A stretch of 64,000 bases of DNA from Exophiala sp. HKRS030 (Eukaryota > Ascomycota > Eurotiomycetes > Chaetothyriales > Herpotrichiellaceae), in contig JAHWDD010000007.1 of NCBI GenBank assembly GCA_023897205.1, positions 4,464,001 to 4,528,000 of the forward strand, in the 5' to 3' direction. This document shows, piece by piece, positions 31,995 through 44,695 of this stretch. A program made the position numbers and the translations under genes. Position 1 is the stretch's first letter. Every line of letters starts with the position of its first letter. The notes below the pieces were generated by a model. That model had not been told where the DNA came from, did no database searches, and worked only from the letters and a program-made list of their open reading frames with translations.

Positions 31995-33012
31995 TTTTAT
32001 TTTTGACGGAGTGAGGTGGGAATTGATCGATCGTCCTTGAGTGGTCCTTGCGTGCAGTAGTCGTGGGAGAAGAAGTACGAGTTCAGTATGCGAGTCAGGA
32101 GAAGAAATGACTGCTCTTCAAGACAACCTCGTTCAACCGACAGAGCCTGAGAAGATCGCAAGGCTACACTGAACTCACAACTGATGCAGTTCCATCCGGG
32201 AATCACGCTTCGTTTATATCGGAATCATGCTTTGTTTATACCGGAATCACGCTTCGTTGATACCGGGCGGAATCATTCGCCTTGAAATATTCCGGGCCCC
32301 TCCTTCGTGATGTGTCGAGCTTACGGATTACTATGCCTCGGTGGAACCCAACGTTATCAGCAACGGCATACTGTGCGTTCTGTGAAATTCTTCTAAAACC
32401 TCGAAGGAGCAACTTGTATAGGTCTACATTATTGCAAGGACCGAATTGTGTCCACGTCTTGCCAATACCATCGACTGGCATCATACCCAAACATGCCTCA
32501 TATCTACTGATACTATAGAACCCATCTACCCACTGGAGTTTCAACGACCGTTGTACAACCACGTACTCATCCGGTAAAGCCACACCTTTTCCTCACTCCC
32601 CTCAATCCCACCATCGAAAAATGGATCCATGCTTTGTCCGAGAACCGCGGGATCTCCAGGTTTGAAACTGGAAGCGGGGAAGGGACGAAAACGAGAAACG
32701 TGGGAATTGGCCCATGGTTTTTCTCCTCATTCACACCCACCCCATGTTGTGCACATTGTGTTAATGACGCACGGCGAATGGAAATGCATCCCTTTGACAC
32801 CCGCTACCCCGACCTTTGCGTTTCGTACCCCAGAGTCTGGCTTAGCCGGCAATATCAACGTCCTCCTCGCGGAGAGAGTTTCACACTCTGGCTAGAGTCT
32901 TGTCGAGTTTTTATGATTCTTGTGTGAGATTTGCTCAACACGACATATCAACGAAAGAGGCGCCCCGTGTTTCATCTGTAGGATATCACTTGTGAGTGGA
33001 CTGACTGCCATC
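31995..33012. promoter_or_regulatory. Divergent promoter, lipocalin-like / alcohol dehydrogenase
   Basis: 1.0 kb between divergent starts. It contains the 22-bp tandem repeat at 32199-32264. The open frames at 32236-32583 (-) and 32282-32518 (+) overlap each other and look non-coding. Confidence 0.4.
32199..32264. repeat. 22-bp tandem repeat, three units
   Basis: Units at 32199-32220, 32221-32242 and 32243-32264 share the pattern GGAATCAYGCTTYGTTKATAYC, differing at a few positions mostly as C/T changes. A partial fourth start (GGAATCATTCG) follows at 32269. Confidence 0.85.
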
Positions 33013-34383
33013 ATGCCGCCTTCTACTATGCGGGCTGTTGTCCTGAAGGGCGATTTCGAGGTATGTATGTCTCATGGAGACAGATTATCATCCGGACCAC
33101 GGACTTTGCATGCTTGGAAGAATCTAGCATTGATCATTGAGTGTGTTGGCTTGCACAGGTCGCCGTGGAAGACCGTCCGTATCCGAAACTACAAAAGCCA
33201 ACTGATGCAATTCTCAAAGTCACCTCGACTGCCCTTTGTGTAAGTTCTCTTCCTGGGAGTGTTTGCCGGCTAGATGGACGGCTGGTGTTTTGAGACAAAC
33301 CATCCGTCAATCCGCTTCAGTTGGAATACTAACTCTGTCCACACAGGGGTCAGACCTTCATTTCTACCGTGGCCATCTCAAATGTCCGCCAGACTTCATC
33401 TGTGGCCACGAATTCGTCGGAAACATCGTGGAGAAGGGTGAGGCCGTGAACAATTTCGAAATCGGCGATAAAGTCGTTGTTCCGTTCTACACGGCGTGTC
33501 AGGAATGCTACTACTGCGTGCGAGGTCAGGCCAGTCGTTGTGCCAAGGGCGAATTATTCGGGAATTCTGTCCCCGCCAACACCGTCGATGGCGGGCAGGC
33601 GGAATACGTGAGGGTTCCGCTGGCTAATACGACGCTTGCAAAGGCTCCGACGAGTAAGTTTGCCCCCTTGTGCTACGAAACCGAAATCGCAAGAGCTGAC
33701 TCATTTCTCCTCAAATAAGACATCCCGAAGAGATGCTCGTATTGATGGCCGACATTTTCCCCACGGGCTATTTTGCTGCATCACGATTCCTGAAAGATCT
33801 CCCGCAACGTGATCGCGACGAGTATACGACCGTCGTGATCGGCTGCGGCCCCGTCGGGATCTGCGCCATCACCTGCGCCTTGACGATGGTCAAGACCGTG
33901 TACGCGATCGACTCGATACCGGAACGTCTGGCCGAAGCAGAGAAAATCGGCGCCATCCCCATCCACCTCAACGACAACCCCGTGGAGAAGATCAAGGCGG
34001 CCAGTGGCGGGCGTGGCGCCGATGTCGTCCTCGAAGTCGTCGGACACGCGGACGCGTTCATGCTTGCGTTCGATATGATCCGCCCGTGGGGCCAGATCAG
34101 CTCGATCGGCGTCCATACCGAGCAGATCCCGCTGAATGGCTTGTTGTGCTATGGCAAGAACGTCACGATGGCGTTCGGCCGGTGTCCTGTCAGGAGTATC
34201 TTCGAGGATGCACTGAAGCTGCTCGTCCAGGAGCAGAAGAAAGTCGCCTTCTTGTGTGGCAAGACTATGAGTCTCGAGGATGCACCGCAGGCGTATAAGG
34301 ACTTCGAGGCGAGGAAGGTGCTTAAGATCGTGTTCAAGATGGCTGGGGAGGAGACTGGGCAGAGCGTGGCGGATAAGGTCTAA
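33013..34383 (+). CDS. Zinc-dependent alcohol dehydrogenase (MDR); frame uncertain at 33720-33730
   Basis: Exons 33013-33060, 33159-33239, 33347-33653 and about 33731-34383. The first two introns (98 and 107 bp) are clear. For the third, the better-placed acceptor (33719) breaks the frame, whereas AAG at 33730 keeps it but removes the family text IPEE before MLVLMADIFPTGYFAA. Either a base is missing in the CCC at 33724-33726 or the weaker acceptor is used; with the latter the protein has 362 residues. Catalytic Cys (TALC-GSDLHFY), GHEF, structural zinc Cys set CQECYYCVRGQASRC, Rossmann GCGPVGICAI and Asp (YAIDSIPERL) indicating NAD. Likely oxidises a primary or secondary alcohol or an aldehyde adduct. 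Confidence 0.87.
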
Positions 34384-34992
34384 TGAGCCACTTATAATAG
34401 TATGAAACTGTCTTGGTGGTTGTGCATTTGACTTGACTCAAGGCTAAGACTGTGTGAGTGCTAGCCTGTTGAGTGTTCAGTGATTGGCGAGCTTAACTGA
34501 GGTCGATCATCCTGATCAGCTCCATTCGATGTACCACGTTCATACGTGACGAACGATGACAACCTGTTTGCGGTCAAGTTCTGAAAGATCGTGTATGACA
34601 TGTTTCCCTAGACAATCGAGTAAATCCCTATCGAGTGCTGTGTTGCTGCAGCCGTGAATTTCGTCGACCCTTCGGAGCACACACTATGCTCAGGGACCTG
34701 TGGCAGATATCACAGCCGGAGAGAAGCGGAAGAATGGTACCCAGCCTGGTGATCCGGTAAAGAAGCGGCAAGAATCTTGGATGTAGTCAGTTCTGGCCGG
34801 TTTAAATGCAAACATGAAGTTTCGAGGGTGCCGCTTGGGAAGGATTGTTGGGCGTTGTGGAATAAGAAGGTTGAAGGGGACAAGAGGAATGTCCATGCTT
34901 ACAAGGACGTCGCGCCCAGCACGGACGGAGACGAATGAGTATTGAAAATGTAGTTTTGGCTCACGAACTTGTGGAACTATCTCGACTGAAAA
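34384..34992. other. Intergenic, convergent 3' ends
   Basis: 609 bp. Nothing recognised. Confidence 0.4.
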
Positions 34993-37565
34993 CTAGTGAT
35001 ATCCATTACATGAGTCTCGACTCGTCAGTGTGGGAAGTGCCAATCTATATTGTAGCCTTCCACGGGACGATTCGATGCGATCCAGAACAGTTCCCTTATC
35101 AGACTCCAGATATCTCGTATCGCCATACGGCATGATAAAGACAACATCAGTCCACATCGGGACAAAAACATTGCTTGGACTTGGCTCTAACAAAACCACA
35201 ATCTTCTCCTCTAAGGCTGTGTAGGTGACTGTGAAGGAGGAAATGTTGGGTTGAAGAGACATTCCATCATCCTCGTACCATGTAGTATTGAATCTTTGAC
35301 CATGAGAACTACCCCTTGGTGGGAAGATCTCAATTCCCCGGAAATCATCCTCATGTACGAATTGGCTTTTGGTACGAGAATCACCAGGCATCCTCGTCTG
35401 AAGCGGTTTCCCGACAGGTATGGCACCTCCAATCTTGGCCAATATCGGAATACTATCTCTCCACGAAGAGTCAATTGTTACCCATTGTCCTGAAGTAAGA
35501 TGCTGGTAAGGTGAGTTCAAATTGATATACCCATGGTCAAAGCCTCGTTCTGATGACTGCCGGGGCAAGTACAGCCGCGCTTTGTCGACGCCCGGTTCGT
35601 ACACTCCTCCAATAAGCAGAGTGTCTCCGAACCAGTATTGTTCTTCTCCGGCTTTTAAGAATTTTGTCCAAACTTCAGGGTCAGATTCATATCCCCAGCC
35701 AATCCATCTCTGCGGCGGACTGGCGGTGAGATGGCTTTCTAGACCAAGTGAGTATATGTAGGGCATGATCTCATATCTGCGTTTGATAGCTGCTCGAATC
35801 TGTGGAATGATTTCCGGATACATCCACGGCTCGATGACTTCACCAGTTTGGTTATCTTCTGGACTTGTTTTGAAACAGTTTATCGCGAACCGGCTTTGGT
35901 GACATCCAAGTTGCACCCAGCGTAAGAGAAGCTCAGGAGATGGTTGAGGGCCTTCAAACCCGCCAATATCATGACCGTAGCATTGCATCAAGCTAACACC
36001 AGCAGTCAAGGATATGGCATTTGATGCTTTCATGCTTTCCCAGCTTGTCATATTGTCGCCACTCCAAGAACTACAAGCGTATCTGAGAGTTCCGACACTT
36101 GCACTTCTCGTCAAGACGAACGGTCGGACTCCCGGTTCAGCTCGCAGTAATCCTTCGTAGGAAGCTTTTGCCATCAATTCTGTGTGCATAGCTCGACCCC
36201 AAAGTCCAACTTTGTTTTCCACAGCCTTGTTTCCACCAGGTATAGCTTCTAGTGCCAATTGCCAGGAATCATTTGGCAGAGTGTATTCATTGTTATCATT
36301 CCACATTGCGTCAATACCTTGTTCTCTGAGCTTCTCGACTCCACGGGCCCACCACTCATACGCCGACGCTGATGTGAAATCAACATGACCACCAAGACCG
36401 CTTTCACCACCTCCGGCACTCCATAAACGCATCTCAGCATTCTTTCCCGTTCTTGGATCTGTGAAAAGGCCCTGATTGTCAACCAAATATTGGTAATCGG
36501 GATGGGATGAAAGTACAAAAGGCTTGATGTTGGTCAACAGTCGGATGCCACGAGCGTGGTATTTGGCAATCCATTCTTCCGGGTTGGGAAATCTGTGTTT
36601 ATTCCAGTTGAAAACGTTTCTGACTTTTGGTTCCGTCTCAGCTATCGAATACCCCGAACTCATCTGATGTGCAGAACATGGAATATCATGCTCTTCGAGT
36701 TTATCTGCAAAGTCCAGAAGCTGTTTGAAAGCTGGGGGATCATCTCCCATGGTATATTTGTACCCACCAGAGAGGTACCCATATGCCCATCTAGGAGCGA
36801 GTAGAGGAAACCCTACTAATTCTGCATAGGATCGGACAACTCCTTGAAGAGTTCTCCCCAGGATCAAGTATTCTTCAAGCCCTCCATAGTCTTGTCGGTA
36901 CACCTTGAAATGTCCCAGAGTCCGTCAATTTCCGATCCCACAGCCCACTTGCCTCTGCTGTGAGTGGTGGAAAAGATAGCGACACAACCTTGGGGAGTAG
37001 CCTTGATAAGCAACGGCATGTGCTTATACATAGGGTCGGTGGCATGTGCCTCATAACCGAAGCAATCAGTTGCTGATATCTGGAAGCCTCTCGCCGTCAG
37101 ATCGAACGGGGCAGCCTTTTCTCCAAGTCCGACATGCAGGGCCTTTCGGTCATGCTGGACATAATGTGCAACACCTGTGCCATCGACGACATAGGAACGA
37201 TATTGAAGGTCTGAGTGGATTGCTTCCTTGGAGTCCAAGAAAGCCAGAGAGACAACTGGACAGTTGCTCCAATCTACAGAGACTTCTGCATCCCCTACCT
37301 CAAAACTAAACTGGCTTGATTCGCTTTTCGTCCTCAAGAACTTGGCAGGATCAATGCTAGACTCAAGACTTTGTGCTGACGGATATGGGGGAAGAGGATG
37401 AGTAGTTGATGAGAATGTCGTCCGGAAGATATTTGGTCTCACGGCTTCGAAGGTAAAGTCGAAAGGTGTTTCTAAGTCGGTGGAATTAAGGTGTATTGAC
37501 GTCGCGTGCGGCACCTTGGAATCTATTCTTGCCCATGATGTGGGAATTGATTCCAGTTGAGGCAT
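34993..37565 (-). CDS. Glycoside hydrolase family 31 (alpha-xylosidase/alpha-glucosidase-like; frame broken near 36902)
   Basis: Two overlapping frames, 37565-36864 and 36903-34993, read as one GH31 protein of about 857 residues. The break lies at about 36899-36906, between WDISR and VYRQDYGGLEEY; one base is missing and no intron fits. The N-terminal beta-sandwich domain is followed by the TIM barrel: PRWAYGYLSGGYKYT, the nucleophile region GIDAMWNDNNEY, the acid/base region SSWSGDNMTSWESMKAS and the C-terminal ALHS-type sheet domains. No signal peptide, so probably intracellular. GH31 enzymes release alpha-linked glucose or xylose from oligosaccharides. It is divergent from the MFS transporter, which together with the downstream regulator suggests uptake and hydrolysis of an oligosaccharide or glycoside. 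Confidence 0.9.
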
Positions 37566-38529
37566 CGCAATCGGTCTTTCTTAGAGTCGTTCTTTCGACG
37601 TCGTGATCAAGAAGTCTAGGAATAGGTTGAGGAAGTATCTTACTACTATCGCAAAACAGTCGTTCAGTTTTAACTGCCGAGTGAGACTTCGCCGAAGCAT
37701 AGCTAGGCCGACACATGGCGGAGATGTGCAACAGCATCGGTCTTGATAACCGTGAAATGTGGATGTTATGTAACGACGACGGGCAAAAATTGAGAGAATG
37801 ATCAGAATGGACCCTACCGGACAAGTCAAAGCAGGGGGCGGACAGGCCATGCTGCAATTGACTGGTACATCCGTCTCTGGGATCGGAGTTCAGAACCGAA
37901 GTGCGATCCCTGCAAAAGTAACCTCGTCGGGTTGAGGTCACAGTAAACGAGGGGGAGGTGCAGCTAATAGAGTACGTTTACATTCCAATACTTATGAGAT
38001 TTTAGATTGGTCCTCTGCTGCTCTGGAAACTTGATTCGCCCAAAGACTATTCTTTTCGAGAATACTGCCGATGTTCATTGGATCAACATGAAATGAATAA
38101 ACGTTAACCTCAACCTATTTTGGAATTGCCGTCCGGATCCATCCCCGCTACACTTCCTTCTTATTGACTTGCTATCCCGAATGCTCGTCGTGTCGGGGCA
38201 ACGTTGCATGATCGGCTTTTCCTACCGAAATCCGACACTACTCCAGCCAACTTTCCCCATCCCCACGACACGTTGCCCCGGAATATCACCTTGGACTTAC
38301 TAGGGACAATGAAAACCTGGAGTCACCAGATCAGACCGTCAAGTTATGGACTCAAATCTATATCCGAGGCGGTCCAGCCTCCCGAAGACGTTGGCTGATA
38401 TATGATCAGGTTCCTCTTTTTGAATGCCACCGAAGGGCAGAACGCTACCATCGACATTTGACCTTTTTTCTTTGAGAAAACTCAATAGCCACCGCTCACG
38501 GCCACAATATCTGAGCTGAGATTTGCAAT
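37566..38529. promoter_or_regulatory. Divergent promoter, GH31 / MFS transporter
   Basis: 964 bp between divergent starts. Mixed composition; I could not pick out convincing regulator sites. Confidence 0.4.
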
Positions 38530-40370
38530 ATGGCTGACAACCCTCAAAAGGCTCCTCTTGACGATATCGACTCAAAGGTTGAACATGCAGAGCAAAACAC
38601 ACACAATGACAAAGCCAATCAAGTTCTCAAAGAATCTGTACATGCAATTGTACTAACCCCTGAGAACAATGCTCGAGTGCTCAGGAAAATCGATCTTCTT
38701 ATACTTCCTGTAGTCCTGGGGACATATTTCCTACAGGCGTTGGATAAGGCGACACTAGCTTATGCATCTGTCTTTGGTCTCGTTGAGGACACCGGCCTCG
38801 TCGGCCACCAGTACTCATGGCTTGGAGCTGTTGTGTACCTGGCCCAACTTGTTGCTCAACCCTTGATTGCCTACTTGCTCGTGAAACTTCCTCTAGGAAA
38901 GTTTCTCGCCGTCATTGTACTGGCTTGGGGCATTGTTCTGTCTGTCATGCCGGCCGCTACCAACTTCCAAGGTCAGTACTGCAAGACCACATGAATTTCC
39001 GAATCCTAATTTTATTCTAGGCCTCTTGGCAAGTCGATTCTTCCTCGGCCTCTTTGAGGCTGGAGTGGCACCGGCTTTCATTAGTTTGACACAAATGTGG
39101 TGGAGGAGACGGGAACAGCCTCTTCGACTTGGTGCATGGTATGCTATGAACGGTGTGATTGTCAAAACATCTTTTCCTTGACCCTCTCTGACTGGACTTT
39201 CAGGCATTACCAACATGCTGGGTAGTTTACTCACATATGGCCTTGGCCACATTGATTCTCCTCACTTGAAGTCATATCAAATCATCTTCTTGTTCTTCGG
39301 GCTTATCACTGTTGCATACTCGTTCGTGGTCTGGTTTTTCTTACCAGATTCTCCGATGACTGCAAAATTTCTGAAAGGAGATGACAAATTGATCGCGATT
39401 GAAAGACTGCGTGCAAACAATCAAGGTATTGAAAACGATGAATGGAAATGGGAACATGTCAAAGAAGCAGCATTGGACCTCAAGACTTGGCTCTGGGCCA
39501 TGATGATGTTTGTCATTTCTGTCCCAAGTGGTGGCATCTCGACTTTTGGACCACTCATAATTCGGAATTTTGGCTTTGATCGATTTCAGACCATTCTGTT
39601 GAATATACCGTTTGGTGCAGTGCAACTTATCGCCACAATGGGAGGTGCATATATTGCAACTATACTAAAGCGCAAGTCGCCAGTCCTTGCATTTTTGAGC
39701 CTTCCTCCAATTGCGGGCTGTGTTATGCTACTGTATCTGCCTCGAGATGCATCAGCCAAAGGAAGTCTACTTGCTGCCTATTATCTGGTATGTGTTGAGT
39801 CCATACGGTCATTATATTCTTCTAATAACGTTGTCAGATATCTTTGTATCCTGGCATCACCCCTTAGTCTACTCCTGGTCCGCTGCAAACACTGCTGGAG
39901 AGACCAAGAAAAAGGTATGAGGATGTCATTTCTTACTTGATTCGTTGCTAATAGTGTCCATAGGTTACCACTGGAGCTCTATTCGTGACACAATGTGCCG
40001 GCAATGTTCTTGGTCCGAATCTCTACACAACAGGGGAGGCGCCTCTATACCGACGTGGTTTGTTATCTAAGTGAGTTGATTCTGTGCATGATATGTAGTC
40101 TCTGTTCTGACTCGCATAATCACTAGTCTCGCGCTCTTCGCAGCCCTCATCGCGCTATATGCGGCACAAGTCCTCTATTTGATGATATTGAATAAGAAGC
40201 AGAGTAAGAGAAGAGAAGCCATGGGCAAGAAGGCAGTCCTGGTCGATAAATCCATGAAAAGAGTCAAGGCATTCTCGGAGGCCGACGTGGAAGAGGCCGA
40301 GGAAGCCGGACAAAACGCATTCGATGACAAAACCGACTGGCAAAACGAGGATTTCATTTATGTATATTAA
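38530..40370 (+). CDS. MFS transporter, allantoate-permease (Dal5/ACS) type; frame broken at 39860-39863
   Basis: Six exons: 38530-38971, 39021-39152, 39204-39787, 39838-39914, 39964-40070 and 40127-40370; introns of 49-56 bp. About 528 residues. In exon 4 the conserved text YPGITP..VYSWSAANTAGETKKK meets a stop because the C-run at 39860-39863 is one short; all later exon phases agree once a base is added, so this is probably an error. Twelve membrane spans are expected; family marks are KIDLLILPVVLGTYFLQALDKATL, ASRFFLGLFEAGVAP and NTAGETKK. The family carries allantoate, nicotinate, vitamins, sulfonates and other organic anions, rarely sugars. A Lys/Glu-rich cytosolic tail ends the protein. 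Substrate unknown. Confidence 0.9.
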
Positions 40371-40878
40371 TCACCTTCATGAAGGCGAGATTCTGCCTTA
40401 TGTCGACTTTCGGAGAAAGAGAGAATCTGATCAACTCAATAATCAATTCTTCCTTTGTGTCGTAGCTTGTGACCTATAACGGGTGGTTTTTCATCTAACC
40501 AGTTTCGGAATGATCTTAGTTGCTTGCGTGCGTAGACTTGCTCAATCTCTGAGTAAAAATCGTGTGATACACATAATTATGGTGATGAGTGGCCCTCTAC
40601 TTGTAGATTAAGGCTCCCCTATTTTGCTGGTGGCATGACGGCCACAAATTCCCGGTGATTCCACTTGCCCCATGGAGTTTCCAGCGCTTGACGGGGGTGA
40701 TTCGGGGGATCTGCGCCGAGACGCAGCTTGAGTCGTCGGCCCTGTGCGTGTCTCGGCAGTCTTCGACCAGCGACATCTGACATCTCAACTTTCAAAGAAA
40801 ACTGATCGCTAGATTTTGATTCCCACCCATCAAAGCCATTTCCATTCTCCAGGTCAGGATGTTAGTCTCTACCAACTG
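40371..40878. promoter_or_regulatory. Promoter of the second Zn2Cys6 regulator
   Basis: 508 bp between the transporter end and the regulator start. Pyrimidine-rich near 40780-40850. Nothing specific. Confidence 0.35.
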
Positions 40879-43201
40879 ATGGATGCTCCTTCGCCGAGGC
40901 TTCCAGCTGCGACGGGCAAGAGACGGGTTCCAGTGAGTTAGAATCAGCTCTGCGGATATCAAAGTATTGGACGTGCTCAACGTTGACTCTTGTAGAAAGC
41001 ATGCGGCTCGTGTCGCCAGTCCAAGGTCCGATGTGATGGAAAACGCCCCTGCACGAGGTAAGTGCCACTGAGTGCCAGTGATGATGAGCTGGGAAAGAGC
41101 GGCAGCACCTTCCCCATTATCGTGACCTTTCCATTTCTACCAGTCGTTGCATTGTGAACATCGCATTGCAGCCGATTCCCAGATTTGCCCAACCTCCAGC
41201 TGTTGGGAGTCCGTTTCTTTCGTCGAGCTCAAGCATCGTATCAGATTCTGAAATTCGTCTCGACAGATGTCAAAATCTCAGAAAAACCTGCGTTTTTGTG
41301 GAGCGGCCACTCAATCCCCATGAACAGTAAGTGTATCACGGCTATGACCAACGGCACCTCTGAAAGCAATGGACTCACCTGGCATCAGGAAGATTGCGAC
41401 CTTGGAGAAAGAGTTGCACTGTTTGAAACAAAGAATTGATGAGCAGGTATCAACGCCTCTACCAGCACCACCTGATGGCTCTCGTATAGACCGTGCTTCC
41501 CAACAGGGATCTTCTTATGATTCAACAAACCCCCAGATGGAACAATTGCAAGACACAGCTCAAATCTTCTTGTCTCCTCAATCAGCGACGCCTTCATTTC
41601 AGGCAGAATATAGCATACCACATCCTTCGACCCAAGTTCTTACCCGCAAACGAACAAGATCTCAATTTGAAGTCGACACTGGTCCTATACCCAACTTCCT
41701 TTCCGCTGGTCTTGTCGACCTTGAACAAGCCCGTCTCTACTTTGATTCCTTCTTCGAAGGATGTGATCGTTATGTCCCTATCTTCGACCCTCTTTACGAT
41801 ACCTTTGAATCAATCCACAGCAGGAGCTCTCTACTCTTCAACACAATCATCACTGTTGGGTGTGGGGTTCTGGGCTCGACAGACAACACCACCTGTCATA
41901 TGTTGAATTTGCACCTCAAGAAGCTACTAAATTTGGTTATTGTGACTCCCGAGTATGCCTCTTTGGAAACAGTGCAGGCTCTCTTGGTCACTGCATGCTA
42001 TGTGTCTGAAAGATCACTTATTCTAGCCTTTACAACTCGGATGGCGCTCGATCTCAATCTCGCAGAAGCATTTACAGAACTCACTACAATATTGGTTGGC
42101 AAAGAGCACCATATCAATACAAGCCACAAAAGTTACGACAACGAGAGACGAGCATCGCTGATGAGAAGGGCTCGATCTTGGTTTCAACTGCTCATCAGCG
42201 AACAAATCTTACACGTTGATGCTGGTAATCTTCGAGGTTTTCGTTTCAAAGGAGAACCTCGTCGTTGCAGAGTACTCTTAGATCAACAATTTTCCACGAT
42301 CCTAGATCTGAGACTACTTTCTCAAGTCGAATTGAACTTTCTCCGTGCCAGAATCCACGACTCGGTATCTACAAGCGAAATTTTTGCAGATGATGACATA
42401 TTGGACATGGTTCACGACGCTCAAGTTGACATTGACGTTTGGTATCGTGACTGGCACCATATCATGTCGCGAACTACCGATCCGGAAATGCCAGTGCTTT
42501 TGCTTAATTTGGAGATTCAGAAATATTGGTCGTTGACAATGATGCTTTGCAATTCTGTCCGTAAGATTGGTAATGAAAACATTGCTTCAATGTCGACAGC
42601 ACAGCAGGAGATATTGCTGATGGCCAAAGATGCATTGAAGAAGCATTTAAGAATCATTATTGATCAGCCACAACATTATTTGGCAAATTTCCGGTATGCA
42701 ATGGATTTTGTCTGGGCAAAATGTGCATTTTGTTTCCTGTTGTTGCTTAAGTTGACTCGTCTACTTCCTGCAGAGGATGAAATGTCAAGTCGAAGATTGT
42801 TGCAGGATGGACATATCCTTCTCAACGAGCTCAACAAAGTGGGTGGAGGGTTCACCAGTGGTGGAAGAAGCCAGACGAGTAAGATGTATCTTCAAGTTTT
42901 GCAATTGAGCATCCAAAAGTACGGACGTGCGTTGCAAGATGACCAGAACCCACCAGGATTAGGTGTCCAGTCAGGACATGGACAAAATCCGCACTCTCCC
43001 GTTGAGTTCTTCTGGGCAAACCGAAATGGTAGCGCACAGTATGACTTGGAATCGTTTGTGCCAGAACAATTTGTCTTTGAATGGGATTTTCCTGGTCTCA
43101 CTCTATTTTCCTCACCCATCAATCAGGATAACTTCTTCGGAGATCTTTTCGCGGATGGCTTCGGTGGCCTCGGACCATTCCTTGCTGGCAACGCTGCATG
43201 A
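40879..43201 (+). CDS. Zn2Cys6 fungal transcription factor
   Basis: Four exons: 40879-40932, 40996-41057, 41267-41326 and 41389-43201 (introns 63, 209 and 62 bp), 662 residues. The DNA-binding domain is spread over exons 2 and 3: C21-x2-C24-x6-C31-x5-C37-x2-C40-x6-C47 (KACGSCRQSKVRCDGKRPC, then RCQNLRKTC), so it is invisible in single open frames. Exon 4 starts with a coiled coil for dimerisation (KIATLEKELHCLKQRI), then an LTRKRTR basic stretch and the fungal-specific domain (LEQARLYFDSFFEGCDRYVPIFDP, with LLVTACYVSERS). It follows the MFS transporter on the same strand and is the likely local regulator of the GH31/transporter pair; this link is inference. Confidence 0.92.
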
Positions 43202-43729
43202 TGTGTTATCTTAAGAGGTCTGGGCTGGAGACAAGCGAATTTGGCAGGCTGTCTCGCGAATCGCCTTGACGTTTGCCCAGACTGAGAAGGTGGGGACCGT
43301 GAAGAGGATATTGGATACCTGATACTTGAAATCAAATTGTCCACATTTCGTTGCATCGACAATATTGTAGCCAAGCCTTCCACGAGCAGATCTAAGATTC
43401 TAATTTGCGGAAGAGAAAACATTAAGGATCAAGTCCGTCTTGAATGTCCGTTGTGCAAACGCAGAGGACGGGGGAATGGTACGGCCTCGGGGTTAAATAT
43501 GGCCTAATCTGGACAAGCGCATTTTGAGATGGCTCAATATCCTTCCGAGTATCAAGCCTCGTAGTCTGCATTTGGGCTCGTGGCCGCTCAATATAAACGC
43601 CTCCTGTTCTTCGGAAGAATGCATATTGTTGCGGACCACTGCCAAACAGAATCCTTCAATTCAACACCGCTCGCCCAGCAAAGAACGCCATATTGGTCAA
43701 AAGGATAAAACCACTCAACACGTTTCAGC
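43202..43729. promoter_or_regulatory. Promoter of the SDR gene
   Basis: 528 bp; the last 200 bp carry the region just upstream of the ATG. No specific feature. Confidence 0.35.
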
Positions 43730-44695
43730 ATGAACAAGGCGATCAAGCAGACCATTCTCGTGACTGGCGGGACAGCTGGGATAGGTTATCATACGGCAAC
43801 TCAACTAGCTCAACAGTTCAGGAACGCGACCATCATCATCGCTTCGCGCAAGGATACCGACTCAGCATCCGCAACCATCAAGACCAAGACCGGCCATACC
43901 GACGTACACTTCCTGCCTCTTGATCTGGGCAACCAGCAGAAAGTAAGAGACTTCGTGCAAGACTTTGCTCAGAAAAGCCTGCCACCGATCTCATTGCTCT
44001 TGCTCAATGCTGGTAGCCAATTCCCGAACGAGATTCAGTACACTCCAGACAAAATCGAAGCGACATTCGGCATCAACCACGTTGGGCACGCGCTGCTCCT
44101 TCACCTCTTGCTCCCTTTCCTCGCCACAGAAGCACGAATAGTAATCACAGCCAGTGGCACACATGACCCGGCTCAAAAGAGCGGTATGCCCGTGCCGAAG
44201 TATATAAGCGCCGAGGATCTGGCGCACCCGAGCGGCGACAGCCTCCGAAAACCAGGACAGCAGCGTTATACCGAGAGCAAGTTTGCTAATGTCCTGTGGA
44301 TGTATGCGTTGCATAAGCGTCTTTCCAAGGTTCAGGGAAAGCACTGGACAGTCGTCGCCATGGATCCTGGGTTGATGCCAGGGACTGGTCTTGCGCGTGA
44401 ATACGGCCCCGTGCTCAGGTTCGTCTGGAATCACGTGTTGCCACGTCTGATTCCGCTTATGAGGGCGCTTATGTTTAGCAATATCTGGAAACCGCAGGAC
44501 TCGGCCGCCAATCTGGCGTGGATTGCCACAGACGAGAAGACCAGTGGTGTATATTATGAGGGTAAGAAACAGATCAAATCCAGTGTGGATAGTTATGATG
44601 AAAGCAAACAGGAGGATCTCTGGGCTTGGACTGTGAAGGCATTAGCGAGGGATGAGAGGGAGGCGAAGGAATTTCAGATCGTTGATAATGCCTAG
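43730..44695 (+). CDS. Short-chain dehydrogenase/reductase (SDR)
   Basis: Single exon, 321 residues. Classical SDR order: TGGTAGIGYHTA cofactor motif, LDLGN (Asp for the adenine ring), LLNAG, then ITASG as the catalytic Ser region and Y-x3-K in RYTESKFANVL. After the first strand the sequence IIIASRKD has Arg, usual for NADPH-using members. The long C-terminal part (residues 230-321) resembles the WW-oxidoreductase/retinol-dehydrogenase-like fungal SDRs. Soluble, with one possible membrane-lying hydrophobic segment near LLLHLLLPFLA. Substrate unknown. It is convergent with the RING-YEATS gene. Confidence 0.92.
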   Translation: MNKAIKQTILVTGGTAGIGYHTATQLAQQFRNATIIIASRKDTDSASATIKTKTGHTDVHFLPLDLGNQQKVRDFVQDFAQKSLPPISLLLLNAGSQFPNEIQYTPDKIEATFGINHVGHALLLHLLLPFLATEARIVITASGTHDPAQKSGMPVPKYISAEDLAHPSGDSLRKPGQQRYTESKFANVLWMYALHKRLSKVQGKHWTVVAMDPGLMPGTGLAREYGPVLRFVWNHVLPRLIPLMRALMFSNIWKPQDSAANLAWIATDEKTSGVYYEGKKQIKSSVDSYDESKQEDLWAWTVKALARDEREAKEFQIVDNA

